From Turbatrix aceti (taxonomy: Eukaryota; Nematoda; Chromadorea; Rhabditida; Panagrolaimidae): a stretch of DNA of 64,000 bases. A program made the translations under genes and the position numbers. The notes below the pieces were generated by a model that saw nothing but the letters and a program-made list of their open reading frames with translations, had not been told where the DNA came from and did not search any database. Position 1 is the stretch's first letter; each line of letters opens with the position of its first letter. Positions 42,001 through 54,130 of the stretch are shown here, one piece after another. The stretch covers positions 11,154,180-11,218,179 of the forward strand of contig OZ017770.1 of assembly GCA_963969345.1 (NCBI GenBank). Direction: 5' to 3'.

Positions 42001-42246
42001 AGGTCTTAAGATAGTAGATGATTTGCAATGGACCAACAAAGGAATGCAAACGAGTTCAAAAATCACGCGTATGCAAGTAAGCGAGCAAACATTGAAAAAA
42101 ATTTTTTACACAGGTCTTTTTTGCAGAACAATGCTTATATTCGAGGCCAGTGTGGTGGATATTGTGGCGAATGCAGTCCCGAGGAATTCAAAGGCATCAT
42201 TATCGAAATTGACCACAAACAGCGTCAAAGGATTGGTGTCGGCTAG
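30156..42246 (+). CDS. gon-1: GON-1-type secreted ADAMTS metalloprotease
   Basis: Twenty-three exons join with consistent phase: 30156-30621, 32408-32678, 32733-32904, 33847-34141, 34718-34851, 34899-35122, 35182-36059, 36105-36458, 36503-36817, 36890-37013, 37086-37720, 37767-38290, 38375-38848, 38899-39051, 39118-39408, 40183-40350, 40437-40607, 40652-40822, 41041-41244, 41288-41610, 41655-41791, 41880-42076, 42127-42246. The product is about 2266 residues. Order: a His-rich N-terminus with a membrane segment (~112-132); propeptide; furin site RSRR (406-409); metalloprotease with zinc motif HELGHIFNIPHD (560-571) and a Met-turn in HIMAPT; disintegrin-like region; TSP1 repeat 1 (~722); Cys-rich and spacer; TSP1 repeats 2-18; and the C-terminal GON domain (~2060-2266). 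In C. elegans GON-1 cleaves matrix during gonad migration; its GON domain acts in ER-Golgi transport. Exon 1 is the least certain part. Confidence 0.95.
30968..31075 (+). other. Signal-peptide-like short frame inside gon-1 intron 1
   Basis: A 35-codon frame starting MRSARLE: basic start, hydrophobic LLSFFFLLIG core, then QCAS resembling a signal-peptidase site. It follows an acceptor at 30911 (TTTTTTTACAG). It could be an alternative gon-1 start, but only a weak donor (after 31040, before GTCGAG) would match the phase of the next exon. Speculative. Confidence 0.2.
32006..32133 (+). promoter_or_regulatory. Possible internal promoter and alternative first exon of gon-1
   Basis: TATATAAA at 32006-32013 is followed about 100 bp later by ATGATGTGC (32112) and seven codons ending in phase 1 at a GTATTG donor (32134). 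This phase matches the next gon-1 exon at 32408. A C/T-rich tract lies upstream at about 31578-31643. The encoded start (MMCCCAV) is too short to judge as a signal peptide. Confidence 0.25.
32951..33055. repeat. (CAA)n trinucleotide repeat in gon-1 intron 3
   Basis: Interrupted AAC/CAA units lead into about 21 perfect CAA repeats. It lies between the donor at 32905 and the acceptor at 33846, so it is intronic although it translates as poly-Asn. Probably length-variable between individuals. Confidence 0.9.
33341..33452 (-). mobile_element. Short retroposon copy with (AAAT)n tail, in gon-1 intron 3
   Basis: On the minus strand about 90 bp beginning CGAATCGAGACATT and ending GAGTAATGGTG are followed by (AAAT)n. 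Direct repeats TTCCTTTTATT (33336-33346 and 33455-33465) flank it, the sign of target-primed insertion. Three more copies lie at 57.1, 61.3 and 61.9 kb. It is a SINE or the 3' end of a 5'-truncated LINE with microsatellite tail (RTE-like). Confidence 0.8.
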
Positions 42247-44174
42247 TCAAAACAGAACAAAGCAAATGTATTTTCAAGCTTAACAACGTGCCACCATACC
42301 CCCCTTCCCTCGTCTATCCCCGTTTCCTTCTCATATATTTTTCAGAACAACATGCTTTCCGATTCAGATACTCGAAAATGTGTTCTGCCACGTCTTTACA
42401 TATGTTTTAATTTTTTGAAAAAAAAAACTTGAGCTTGGATTTAATAAAAAAAAATTGCACAGGAGATGAAAAACGGTGCAGCAGGGGCAATGAGAATAAT
42501 CATAAGACCCATACCACCACTTCCAGGATCATGTGAGGCAGTATCGCGGTTCGGTTGTTTGGCGGAGGAATGACCGTTACCAACCACCGTGGCCAAGGCA
42601 ACACCACAACTTCGTAACAAAGCACTGATTCTAACAGACCGAGTAAGCATTAGGGTTCTCGTCCCCCCCCCACCGTTCCCCGGGGAATTCCCCGCGGGGG
42701 GCCCCCCGTATCCCCCCCGCAACGATCCATTCCCCGTGAAAAATCTCTCCCCGTATAAGTTCTGATTCAAAATTTTCGTTCCGTTTTTTGAAAAAAAATA
42801 ACGAAAGTTGAAGGAAAAACACGAAAAAATAGTAAAAAAATAGCAACGAAACAAATCCGGTAATGTAAATGGCCAAGTTTCACTGCTAAAAACCCCTGTA
42901 AATTGCCTATTTTAGTCAATTTTTAAAAAATCCTTTACTCCCCGTATACAAAAATTTGCTCCGTTCTACTCTTTTTTTTTGTATACGGAAATTTCCGTTC
43001 TACTTCCCGTGAAGATTTCCTCCCCGTAACTCCCCCCCCGTAATGTAAACGGGGGGGGGGGGGGCTAGTGAGCATCATAGCCTTTGAGTAAAGGGGAAAG
43101 AGGATAGGATAGGAAACTATAGGATAGGATATCGTGACAGGGAAAGAGGTGCATTAGAGTAAAATAGGGAACGCCGTAGAAAACACGGCACACGGAAGTG
43201 TCAGGGTGCAACAATCGAAAGGACTGTGCTAAAACATGAAAAATAATTTTCAGACAGAGAAGACAGAAAACCATGATAGAAAAATAGTAAAGGTCACAAG
43301 AGCTGTGCGCAGAAAGAAATCAGACTAAATGGCCATAACAAGCACCCAAAGCGCAGGCAAAAAATAGGGCACCTTTACCTTCACCCTCGTTGTGTTAGTG
43401 GACACAACTAACCCAAGGCAAAATTGAAAATTGACTAAAACACCTGTTGAATGATTGTGAGTTGACTGAATTTCTCGAATCACGTGAGAGAATCGGGATG
43501 ACCCTGACAATTTGTATGAGAAAGGAAAAAAACTTTAGCTGCGCTCACTGAAACCCATTCAGTGTTTTTCTTCAGCTGTGCGACGCACGAACACCACTAG
43601 CTGCATGCATGCAGCAGACAGCCCTTGGCCTGGGACAACAGCCAGCTGATCGTGTGCGAGCGTCCCAGAGCGAAAGGTTGTTCACGTGCTGCGACTGCTT
43701 TCGCGACTCAAAAATGGATGTCCAAGCTGTGACAAATCTAGTTTGTGCTGTGTCTCTATCATGATTCTCTTTTTTGTATCATTGTTAGATGTTTCATAGC
43801 CTATCAAGCTGGATCTGCATCATGCAAACAGGAAGTTGTCTGCTAATGTGCTAGTCTTTTTGCGCATTTCTCTTTTCTTTTTTTACTCATGCGCGCTCAC
43901 TCGATTCGATTCCTCTGTGGGGCTGTTGTGTCTCTTCATCGATCGTGTCTGTCCTTTTTTGTGCTCTATATTTCGCGATATCAGTCTGGCCAAGGTATAG
44001 TAAAGGTAAACGACGTACACGCTGATTTCAATATGTATTACATGTTGTCACGCGTCGGAGCAACCGAAACAAACAACGCGTGTCTGCTTTTATTTCATTT
44101 GTATGCCGAGCTCGTGATTGAAAGTTTCTTTTGCGTTTTGTTTTACCCGGGTTTTGTTTTCAGGGTTTGCGGGG
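42247..44174. other. gon-1 to atg-2 intergenic region
   Basis: About 1.9 kb. An AATAAA near 42440 could serve gon-1 polyadenylation. A GC-homopolymer element occupies about 42662-43064. The stretch from about 43550 to 44160 has a palindrome CTGCATGCATGCAG near 43600 and T-blocks, and probably contains the atg-2 promoter. It ends in GTTTTCAG (44162), likely the trans-splice acceptor 12 bases before the atg-2 ATG. The distance argues against an operon. Confidence 0.55.
42662..43064. repeat. Repetitive element bounded by C-run and G-run, with recurrent CCCCGT motifs
   Basis: Starts with a C homopolymer (42662 on) and ends with a G homopolymer (to 43064), giving complementary ends. Inside, CCCCGT or CCCGT followed by A or G recurs at least six times, always on the same strand, and GTAATGTAAA occurs twice (about 42860 and 43040). 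The left edge also has the palindrome CCCCGGGG. No coding frame. Likely a miniature transposon or decayed satellite; I cannot define target duplications. Confidence 0.5.
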
Positions 44175-47100
44175 ATGAATGTTATGTTTAGTGCCATTAA
44201 CGATGGCCTTACCAAGAAAGTCGGTCAATTTCTCATCCACAAATATTTCGGAGATTATCTTAAAACCACCATCGACAAGAATGACTTGAACCTCGAGCTC
44301 GTCAAGGGCAAGGCATCGATTGAAAACGTTCAACTCAATGTAGATGTAAGTTTTTGCAGATAAATTTTTTTACGAAATTTTTTTTAGAAGCTCAATGAAG
44401 ATTTGAACAATGGCCCCTTTCATATCGTCGATGGCTTTGTTGGAAAAGTTTCCCTCGTATTGCCCTTCCAAACATTTATGACAGAATCATGCATGTTTGA
44501 ACTAGACAGCGTTTGGGTCACCATCGTACCGCGAGACAACGTAGCGTCAGATTTGATACGATCAGTGATTGAATCTGTAGAAAATCTTGAATCGAGTTCT
44601 ATCGGCTCCGAAGACTACTCCGCAGATTTTGGCACTGATTTGATTCAACAATTTTCCGAAGTCATTCAACGCGTTGTTAGGCAGATTCAAATCGAAATAA
44701 CTAAATTGACAATTCGGCTCGAAATTTACGATTCGCCAGTATCGCGTTGCATTGAGGTTGTCATTGGATCTATTCGGTACATCGATGAACAGCTTGAGGC
44801 GTCGAAGAATCCAGTTCAGACTCAGCAACCCACGACCAACGTCAACGATGTCTGCAAAGTTATCAGAGTTTCCGATATCGAAATTAATACCGATCTTTGG
44901 ACCCAAGAAATTGTTGGTTTTTTTGAAAAAAAAATTTATATAATTATTTTTTCAGTCTCAGTCTTCGTGCTCGACTTCAAACAACGAAATCAATGTGGAA
45001 CCCGTTTTAAACGAAATTAACCAATCTTGCTACCAATCTTGCTACCAATCATGCCACTCTCACGTCAGTTCACATGGTACGCGGGAAAGTGACGACGGTC
45101 GTGGACTCATACCCAATTCGGTCACGATTGCCAAGCTCAGCGGTGAATCTGTCATTAAGCTCAACATCATCAATCCCAAGATGGAACGTGCCGGTGCATT
45201 TGGCAACAACATGACTGTCGACGTACAATGTGGTGGCTCGTTGCTGTGCTTCATTACTCCGAGTCAAATCGCCTTGGTGACGGATATTCTTTCCCGATTT
45301 ACTCAGCCTTCACCTGGTTCCGAGGATACCATTGTGCTTGGTGGATTTCCCATGCAGAGCACGCATTACGATATGCTTAGCGAGCAGTTCCACGGCATAC
45401 CCCACGGTCACCATGCCGGGGAGGGAAGCATCAACGAGTTTATTACCAACGATTCACATTTCTCGTTTGATCAGGTAAACTTGAACGATTCTCATGACAC
45501 CGAGACTCTAAGTCTCACCGGTACTCACCGAGGCTCGAGCTGTACACTGGTTGAGAAGCCCATTATGCATCCTCCCGACGTCTTCATTCTCAATTTCAAA
45601 GCACCGTACGTGCTCTGTGTTATCACACACGATGATCCGCTGAGCACCGATTCCGTCAACAAGGCTCGTAACGACTACGGTTTGAACGCTGAAATCGAAT
45701 TGATTGCCAAACTGAAAAACGATTCCATCAGTTTCTTCGCTGAGGCTTCAAATGCGCTTCAAATAAGGAACACCCATGACCCGCTTTATCTGCAACGAAA
45801 GAAATTTGCTAAGTCCTGTCAAGGCGATCATCTGCAGTTTCTGGTTAAGGACATGTCTGTCATGCTCAAGACCTCGAAAGATGAGTGCAGAACTAAACTC
45901 GAAGTGGCCACCATGCTTCCGAGGTTTGACCTGTGTGAATGCTTGACGAGTGGATCGGTATACGGACACTCTGATGGCACCGTGATTGATCTGTTCAATT
46001 TCGGCGACAAATCCGATTCGCTGCACTTGGAGTTTCGAATCTTTGATGGAGATGCTGTAGGTTTTTTTTGATAGAAAAATATGGCGATCCAATTTTTTTT
46101 CTAAATTAATTTTTATGATTTCTGGTTTTTTTCATTGTCCTAGTCTTCAAACTTTATACGCATTCAAGTTACAATATATGTGCATAATAGCGACTTTTCG
46201 ATATTTTTAGAAATATGATATAATGATAAATAAATAAATATGTAAAAAGAGAAAATCAATGTTATGCTGCGCACTTGAGATATTCAAATAAGGACAAGTT
46301 TTTGTTATTCGCGAAAAACAGCAACGGTGATATTATAGCGACATTATTTTTCAAAAACAGCACCAGGAAAGCAATATAATAGGCAGTTGGGAATGTTATT
46401 CGAGGCAGAAGAAGTATTATAATAGAATAGCCACTGTTTTCGTTACATTTTGTTCATTCCGTTTTATGAAAATTTACTGTTTAGTTTTTTCAGGCTCGAG
46501 ACGTGACCATAAGCATGCAAAAATGTCGTTCGGAGGTTGACGTCAGCATAATCGATCGACTTCATTATCTTTTTGTTCAACGACCGTTTTTCATCTCCAA
46601 GTTGCCATTTGCCGGACGTAGACCAATGGCAAACAACTCTGTGGATCAAATATCTAACTGGTCTATCAATTTTGTATGCTCGCAGTGGGAAGTGGATTTG
46701 AAGATTCCGGTTGCCGATCTTTCGGGTGAGAGTGCCCTCTTTCACCAACGGCGTGTCCATGACGATTTTCCGAGAATCACCTTCAATGAAGTTCACGTCA
46801 ACATTCCGGTTATCCAAATGTCAGATCTTGCCCAGAAACTTGAATTTGCGATCAAGTGTCATGGCCTCACTGCTGCTCTCATCGGCGACACTCGTCTGCT
46901 GGAGTGCAACGCGGATCAGCGAACGTTCCTTTCTGCTGGCAACAAGGATAACGCTTGCGTGTGCCTGGACGTTGAATACGACTTTGGCCGTCGGAATCTG
47001 TTCTACGATCGCTCGCCGATTAAATCCGAAGAACAAACGCTGCCTTTTGAGGCTAACTGCTTTCAGTTCAACTCCTCGAGTGGCCCGTTCTCTCATCGGC

Positions 47101-50100
47101 ACGTTTTCATCGAAGGCAACAAATTGCTGCTTGCTGGTACCCGCGAAGAACTAACTGAATTCAAGAAGCAGACGTGTAGATTGTCACAAGTTAATGTCAA
47201 GCTGGACTTGCCTAAGCTTCAAATTTTCTTGCCGAATCGTAAATTTTTTGAAATTCTCTACAACCGATTTGCCAACGACTTTGCTCTCTTTTCCCCCAAA
47301 GCACCGATATACACGAGGAACGACACTCCCTGCAGCGAGGACGCTATCCCGCCGAACTTGACTTTCCAAAAGTTTGCCAACGACGACGACGGATTGAATT
47401 TGCTTGACGATCATCGAGAAAGCAGCACGCCAAGTCTTTCATCTCCCCATGCGTTTGCCTTCGATATTCGTTCAAACGGCAACACTGACATTCTCATAGG
47501 CGCAAAGACGGATGAAGGCGACTCACAGATCGCGCTCAGTCTCAACTTGTGCGAGCTGTTCTTCGTCGTTGGTTACGGAGGCGATCCGGATCTGATCTAC
47601 ACGTTTGTGACCGCGAATGAAACCAACGTGGCGCATAGGAGTAAGTTGTATATTATTACTATTTTTTTAATACAAAAATCTTTTGCAAAAATTGGAAGCT
47701 GTTGATGAAAAAATGCTTTTTATTTTTACTTTTAGTAACATTCAAAGTAACATTCCAATAACATTCAAAAGTGCCTATGATGTTACTTTTAATGAGCTGT
47801 TTTCTGTGGATAACAACAAATTGGTTTTTATTTTGTTACTTTATGTGCGCGGAGTAACATTTGTTTGTCTCTCTAGTGTTACTTTTCAATTGTTGTTTTA
47901 CGAAGATATAACTTTTGTTTTCCTATTTTGTTACTTTTGGTGCACTGAATAACATTTTGTATTTTCTATTATGTTACTTTTCAGGTGCTGTTTTTGAAAA
48001 ATAACATCAATTTGGTTCTTATTTTGTTATATTACGCAAAAGCACTTTTTTTGTGAAAACAATTAGTATTATTTTCAATATAAAATGAAGTTGCTGTTTT
48101 CATATAAGTTTTTGTCAAAAAAACAGTGTTTTTGTGCGCTTCATTGAAAAAAAGTAAATAATGCGGGCCGTGCCTGACTTTATAGGCCCCTGCCGGGCCG
48201 CAGGCCTAAATAGTCATTCCGTTTTAGACCCTGCTGCTAACCTTTGTAGCTTTGTAATGTTAGCAAGATAACGAATTTTGGAGCTTGTTTTGCTACTTTA
48301 GGTGCGCCGATTATATTTTTTTGAACACTAATCATCTGCATAACATTTTCTGTTTTCCGTTTTTATTACTGCAAAAAAATTATGACACTTTTCAGATCTC
48401 TTTGGCGACTCCGATGATGGAATGCATACTCAGTCGTTGAACTGCAATGTTTTGGACCCCGAATTCATGAACTGTTCGCCATCTGACGTGTTTGCCAAAC
48501 CGCTTTCGTATGAAGAGCTTAAAGATACCAAGCAGACCGCCGGCGACAAAGTCTATGAGCACGACCTGGATAAGGACATGCACGACAACAACTTGGCAGT
48601 CGCGGTCAAGATTCACACGACGACTGACGACTACACCGGCAAGCAGCATAAGGACATTGTTCTGGCTGTTACGGTTCACAATACTCTGGTCTACTACAGA
48701 CCATTTACAAATCCCGAACATCTGTGGGTCAAGCAGCTCTGTAACTTTTTTGACGTCAAGGATTACGGTGTACCGGGATACGAGTGGCCGGAACCGATAA
48801 TGAGCCTCAACGTCCACATCGACAACGTCGTCCTCGCTTACGATCACTCGCTCATTGTTCCCGGGTCTCCACTGCGTGCTAGGCTGTCGATTGGATCCTG
48901 CGACCTGTCCAGCAACATTGCCAGCAACATGGAAAAGTACCGTTTTCAATTTTTCCTTCAAAACACGCAGATTCACCTCATGAAGGCCGAAACGGGGATG
49001 CACGTCATTTCGCGAAAAAACAAATACGTCAAGTTTTTGAGCATGGCTGCGCTGCAACTTGAGGTTTGTTTTGTTCAGTGATTTATAATTTTATGTGACT
49101 GATTTTAGCTTAATTACATAACATGTGATTGGGAGCAGCGAGATCCTACGGACCGGTCTCCTCTGTTTGAAGTTGTCTGCTCCAACATCCAGCTCCACGT
49201 TTGGACATGCTCTGACACCCTTGTGGAATTCACCAACATGATTTTGGATTTTATGAATTCTAAGTACGCTCAACCGGTGACTGCGACGGATGAAGTCGTC
49301 GAACAAGACCCTGTCAACTTGTTTCCCAAGCCGTGCGAGGAACACCAGATTGAAGAAAAGATTGCGGAAGCCATGCTGGATGGCAAGCTTCTGGATGCCA
49401 ATGTTGCCAGTCCATCGGCTCCGGAATTCGACACCGATGAGCTCGTCCTGCCGTCACATATACGCCAAGTCTTGGAAGGCAACCGGTCTGATGGGTCGAC
49501 AGATGATGACTTTGTGATCGTAGACGAGACACTGGGAAGCGGTGTGCGATCTACTACTGGTGAACCACGGGTCCGGCTTCTGCAAGACAACTTTGAACTC
49601 GACAATGCATTTATGACGGTGCCGAGCAGAGCGATGGGCAACGACGACGTGGTGCCACCGAGCATTCCTCCACCCCTTCTGCGGTACTCTATCCAAAACT
49701 TCACCGTCGTTCTCAACATCTATGGGGGAAACGACTTTGGCCCCCGTGTACCGGCCAAGGCCTACAGCGTCTGGGATACCCGCAGTGAAGCGCCTGAATG
49801 CATGCGTGTTGGCTCTTTCGGGGGTCCCTATAGAGACCACACTGTCTGCGTTTCTGCCAAAGTCTCAGGGATATCGTTCACTTCGATGCTTTTTCACACG
49901 GATTCTCCCATCCTTTCCACTAACAAGGTTGCCGTGACGGATATTGAAATCTGCGACCACCTGTTGACGTCGACGATTCACAAACTCTTCTACCAGTCGT
50001 CACCGGAAGGCCAGCCTCGTCGATCTTCTGCTCCCCTGTTGTCCATCAGAATCATTGAAGACCAAGAACGCGTTGGCAAGCTCATGGTTAGCATGCTTCC

Positions 50101-51497
50101 GATTCGACTGAACTTCAATCAGAACACTCTTGAATTCCTTATGACATTTAAAGACGACGTCGAAAATGGTCTTCTACCACCTGATGCACCGGTCGAAGCG
50201 CCCAATCCTCAGCCTGATCTTTTGGATCTTCGGAGGGCTTCTGTATCGTCTTCAACGGCTGGTACCCAGGCTCCCGCGGATTTGCTTCGACTGAGTGACA
50301 ACCCACTGGACGATGAATTGATACTGGCTGATGAAATTGACGATGAAACTGAAGCTCGTCTAAACGAAGATGGTTGTTCACGCTCTGAGGACTTTAATTC
50401 AGAGACTTTGAGGCGACCGCGTTCTGGCATGAGTACCGCTGGTCTTCGGCCTGCTACTGATACTTATTTTAAGTAGGTTTTTGGATTATTGGTACCGGGA
50501 ATTATTTTTATTGAAAATGCTTTTTAGGCTTTTCTCATTCTCTCCTGAATGTGTCATCCGCCTCGACTACGATGCAAAACAACGAATCAACATCAACCAC
50601 GAGCAGGGAACGCTCTTCGGCATCGTTGCCGGCATCGGTGACCTAAACAGCACCCAGCTTAAGCTCAAGCGACTCCACTGCGAGAACGGTTTGAGTGGCA
50701 TCCGACGCTGCAAAGATGTAAGATTATCCCTGGATTCCTAGAACTATCCTAATTTGTTTTGGTTTTCAGTACGCTATCGAGGAGTGGACAAATGACATCA
50801 TCAACAACCAGTACCAAAATGTCATTGAGACCCTCGGGCCTCTTTCTTCTGTCTTTGGTATCGTCAACGGTATCCGCGACTTATTCCTCATTCCAATTTC
50901 TGAACTTCGAAAGGAAGATGGACGGGTTGTCAAGGGCGTTCAGCGGGGCGCAAAAAGTTTCGGGTTTTCGACAGCATCTGCGTTCCTTGATGCCGGTCAA
51001 TGGTTTGCTGCGGTAGTCAACGTGAGTTTTTATTTAGCCGAAAATCAGGTTTTTATGTTCATGTTTTTCAGAACATTGCTGAGGTGGCATTTGACATTGT
51101 GACTCCTGACAATCACATCATTGAGCGCCGGCGTCGGGAACATCAGTCTCGTCACGCTGGTATTCCTCAGGATTTCCGAGAAGGTTTTCACATGGCTGTC
51201 GGCACAGTTTTTGAAGTCAGTTTTTTTCACAATTTTACCGAATTCATAAAAAAAATTTAGGAAGTCAAAGATTCGGCCCGAACGCTTCAAATAGCCACTC
51301 GTGAGGATCGTGAAAATGGCCAAATTCCCTGGCGAGGATTTCTGAGAATCGCGACGCCCATTGTTCTGAAACAAATTATGCTGGCCAGCAAGGCTACTGC
51401 CCAATTCCTCGGCGGAGTGCAAGCAACCATTCAACCGGGTTATCACCGTGAAAAGATGGAGAAACATCGATATAATCGCACCGTTGAGCGAAAATAA
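44175..51497 (+). CDS. atg-2: Autophagy lipid-transfer protein ATG2
   Basis: Ten exons join in phase: 44175-44345, 44388-44912, 44956-46056, 46494-47640, 48396-49063, 49109-50472, 50528-50717, 50770-51021, 51072-51215, 51261-51497. The product is about 1932 residues, the size of human ATG2A. The start is the first ATG after an acceptor at 44162; a second Met lies three codons on. Residues 10-57 are a chorein-type N-terminus (LIHKYFGDYL, then LNLELVKGKASIENVQLNVD), which in ATG2 and VPS13 caps the lipid-conducting groove. The C-terminus (residues ~1723-1932) carries the conserved ATG2 block around LGPLSSVFGIVNGIRDLFLIPI and the helices after AKSFGFSTASAFLDAG. Length and this C-terminus favour ATG2 over VPS13. 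ATG2 bridges ER and phagophore with WIPI and ATG9 partners and moves phospholipid for membrane growth. Confidence 0.93.
47700..48360. repeat. Degenerate repeats of GTTACTTTT and AGTAACATT in atg-2 intron 4
   Basis: This intron (47641-48395, 755 bp) is the longest in the gene. It contains loosely repeated units in which TATTTTGTTACTTTT, a GTGC-containing spacer and (A/G)(A/G)TAACATTT alternate several times. The two motifs are mutually complementary (GTTAC and GTAAC). A GC-rich patch near 48165-48207 is a different remnant. Looks like a decayed minisatellite or palindromic transposon. Confidence 0.55.
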
Positions 51498-53037
51498 CAC
51501 GACTTTTCATGTAAATATTTTTTTACATTTGTTTTTCAATGCCGGGCAGTTTTATCAAACCTTTTTAACTTCGTTTTAAGGTAGTTGTATTAACTCGTGC
51601 CTTTGTACAGAAAATTTGTATAAATTCATAATGAAAATTGCGTTTTTTCGCATAGAGAAGCGTAGCAAAGCAAAGGAAGGAGGCACGAGGCGCACTAGCA
51701 CTTGGTGCGGTGCGCTCGACGCGAATATCGTATGTTTGCGTCGAGGTTGGAGAGAAAAGAGTTCTCTCTCCATCTGCGGTCGTTTGTCGACTGGTTCCCC
51801 CACCCGCCCCAGTCGATAATCCGGTTTTCAGAAATTTCAGGCAAGGACAAGTAAGGTAGATCCGGAGCAGCTGCCTCTAGAAGGGTCGCGTCCGGACGAG
51901 TGGCATAGGTATGGCAGATCCACGGCGGGCTTCGAGAAGAAGGCGATAATCACGTTTTTAGTGATTTTGATGCCGGTTTTATGTCTTGGTCGGGACCCGA
52001 AATCCGAACTTCGGGTAACCCAACCCGATACCCGGAAATTTCGGATCCGGTTCCGTGTCGGGTCGGGTTACCCGACAACACTGTCCACAATTGACAGTGT
52101 GTGATAAACAAGTCGTATCGCGTCTTGTTGGTTCAGATATGTGCTTTGCGGATTTTAGAGAAAGGTTTAGTTGCACTGACATGTTATGGCTTACTTGCTT
52201 GCTATTTTCCGGAAAACTACTACAAAACTACTAGATACCAGGACTGTATGACCACTTCAGGGACTGGCGAGCAATGCAGGCGCGTTTGCCAAACCAACTG
52301 TTTTTTTTACACAAAAAACAAAATGGAGATATTGTTTCGTGGTTTTTAGTTGCTAAAAAATAAGTCGTAATTTGCATTTTTTGTAGTAACACTTATGTCT
52401 GTCTGACTTGAAATAAGAGTTATTTATGGCACGACAGAAGTTTTTTCCATTTACTACAAGGTTAAAACTAGAAACCAGAAGGATCAAATTTTAATTTAAA
52501 AATTGATTGAGCTACGATCTTTAAACTGCGCTGCAATTTTTTATAATTTTTGCCAAATGAAATAATATGTATAAATTGTGGAGAACTATATCATTTGTTT
52601 TGTACGTGCCACAACAAAAAAAAAGTTTGATTATACTATATGTAGAGTCCATTGTATTTCATGCATGTGTATTTTGAGCGATCTGTGGACATTTGAACAA
52701 ATTTCAAATGACATTGCAAAGCTAAGTTTTGCAATAAAAAACCGATACAAACTACAGTTATGGTTTTGGCAGACATTAAAAAAACAGAAATAAATACGAT
52801 AGCACAAAAATTTTGCTTAAACTATTTATTTTTAACATTTCAGGAACTACTAATCATAAAAAAAGTTGTACTCTTCAGTCATGGCAAAAACATTATCAAG
52901 AGACCATTCGCGTGCGGTATTTTTATGCTGCGTAATGTAAATTAATTCGTGCCGCGGATGGCGTCAACTTATTTAGTCGTAACCCCCGAATTGATATTTA
53001 ACTGACGCTCGACTGAATCACAATTTCTGACAAAATT
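51498..53037. other. atg-2 to first srg gene intergenic region with a GC-rich block
   Basis: From about 51650 to 52105 the base composition is strikingly richer in G+C than the flanks. The right edge of this block contains an inverted repeat, TCGGGTAACCCAACCCGATAC (starting near 52012) against GTGTCGGGTCGGGTTACCCGA (near 52054), then a second hairpin ACACTGTC/GACAGTGT (52079-52100). It is probably transposon-derived. No protein is recognisable. The rest to 53037 is AT-rich flank of the receptor gene. Confidence 0.45.
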
Positions 53038-54130
53038 ATGATCGACTCCGTTTTTGAATATCAAGGCATGAAACCTTCATCTATCGCTGAGATCATCATT
53101 CCGGCGATACAAGTTCTCGGACCATTTTTGTACGTCATACCAACGATTGTTATGCAGTGTGTTCTGATTAGAATAATTTTGCATCCCAAATGGAGAAAGC
53201 ATTTTCGATATGGGTTCTACCGTATTGTTTGCATGGGATTGCTAAATGCGAGTTGATCATTTTTTAGGAAGTATTTAATAAAAAAAATGTTTTTAGGATC
53301 TGATATGCTTTGTAGTGGATTCGTTTGGAAACAGAATTGGTATGACCTACACCGCACAACCGTATCACCAATTCTTACGTCATCACGATCTTTTGGCTTT
53401 AACTGTTTTTACACTGACGCATTACACCTACATTAACCAAGCTTTTAACGCTTTTCTTATTTCTGTGAACCGCCTATCAGCAATTCTATTTCCAACGCAA
53501 CAAATTTCAATCTGGGAAAAATACACAGATTTTTGCTGCGTCGTATTTTGGATCTATCCATTTCTCTTTATCTGGACTTTACCGTTATGTAACATCATTT
53601 TTGTAACGATTCCATACTGGGGATTCCACATGGCAAGTATAGATTGCATTCCTTGGTTTTTAAAAATAGAAAAAGCCACCCTGTTGAACCAAATGTTTTT
53701 TACCGTGCTTAATTTTTGTCTCAACGGCTTCACAATTGGAATTCTAATTCACCAACGAAAGAAAAAGTTAAATGCGGGAGACCAAAAAAAGCAAACGGCC
53801 GAGCTCAAGCTGTGTCTCTACACTATCGTACTTGTAACTTCGCAAGCAGCTTATTCGTTAGTAACGCTTTACATCAATCTTTCGTACAATGAAGATGAGG
53901 ATTCTAAAACAGAAGGCATTGTCAAATACGCAAAAATACTCATTTGGATGCAGTACATAATCGATGCGACAACGCTTTGTACGTCTTGGTTTTTGGTTGC
54001 AATGTCCAGTCTGATCAAAAAACGTTTGAATCCATGGAAAGCAGGTACTACGTCGGTTGCAATGCAAGGTTCCAGAACAGGCTTAAGTAAATCTCAAATT
54101 GCAACGGTAACGGGGCAACAAAAACAATAA
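53038..54130 (+). CDS. Serpentine chemoreceptor, Srg-like (copy A)
   Basis: Two exons, 53038-53247 and 53297-54130, give 347 residues with seven hydrophobic segments (about 24-48, 60-78, 100-125, 145-170, 190-215, 235-258, 278-300). Family marks are RYGFYRIVCMGLLN at the end of exon 1, FLISVNRLSAILFP after helix 3, and WEKYTDF before helix 4. These fit the nematode Srg receptor superfamily; Srv, Sru or Srx membership cannot be excluded by eye. The intron position, after codon 70 in phase 0, is the same in all four copies, but here the donor reads AAT|GCGAGT instead of GT. The frame is otherwise intact, so this is a GC-AG intron, or the copy is recently damaged. Likely expressed in sensory neurons, by analogy only. 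Confidence 0.88.

Noticed and set aside
44175..44345. VPS13 as the identity of the 44-51 kb gene
   Set aside because: The N-terminus is chorein-like in both families, but the ~1930-residue length and the C-terminal block fit ATG2; VPS13 is over 3000 residues.
48392..49057. 221-codon minus-strand frame opposite atg-2 exon 5
   Set aside because: Antisense shadow; the plus-strand frame joins its neighbours in phase and has ATG2 character.
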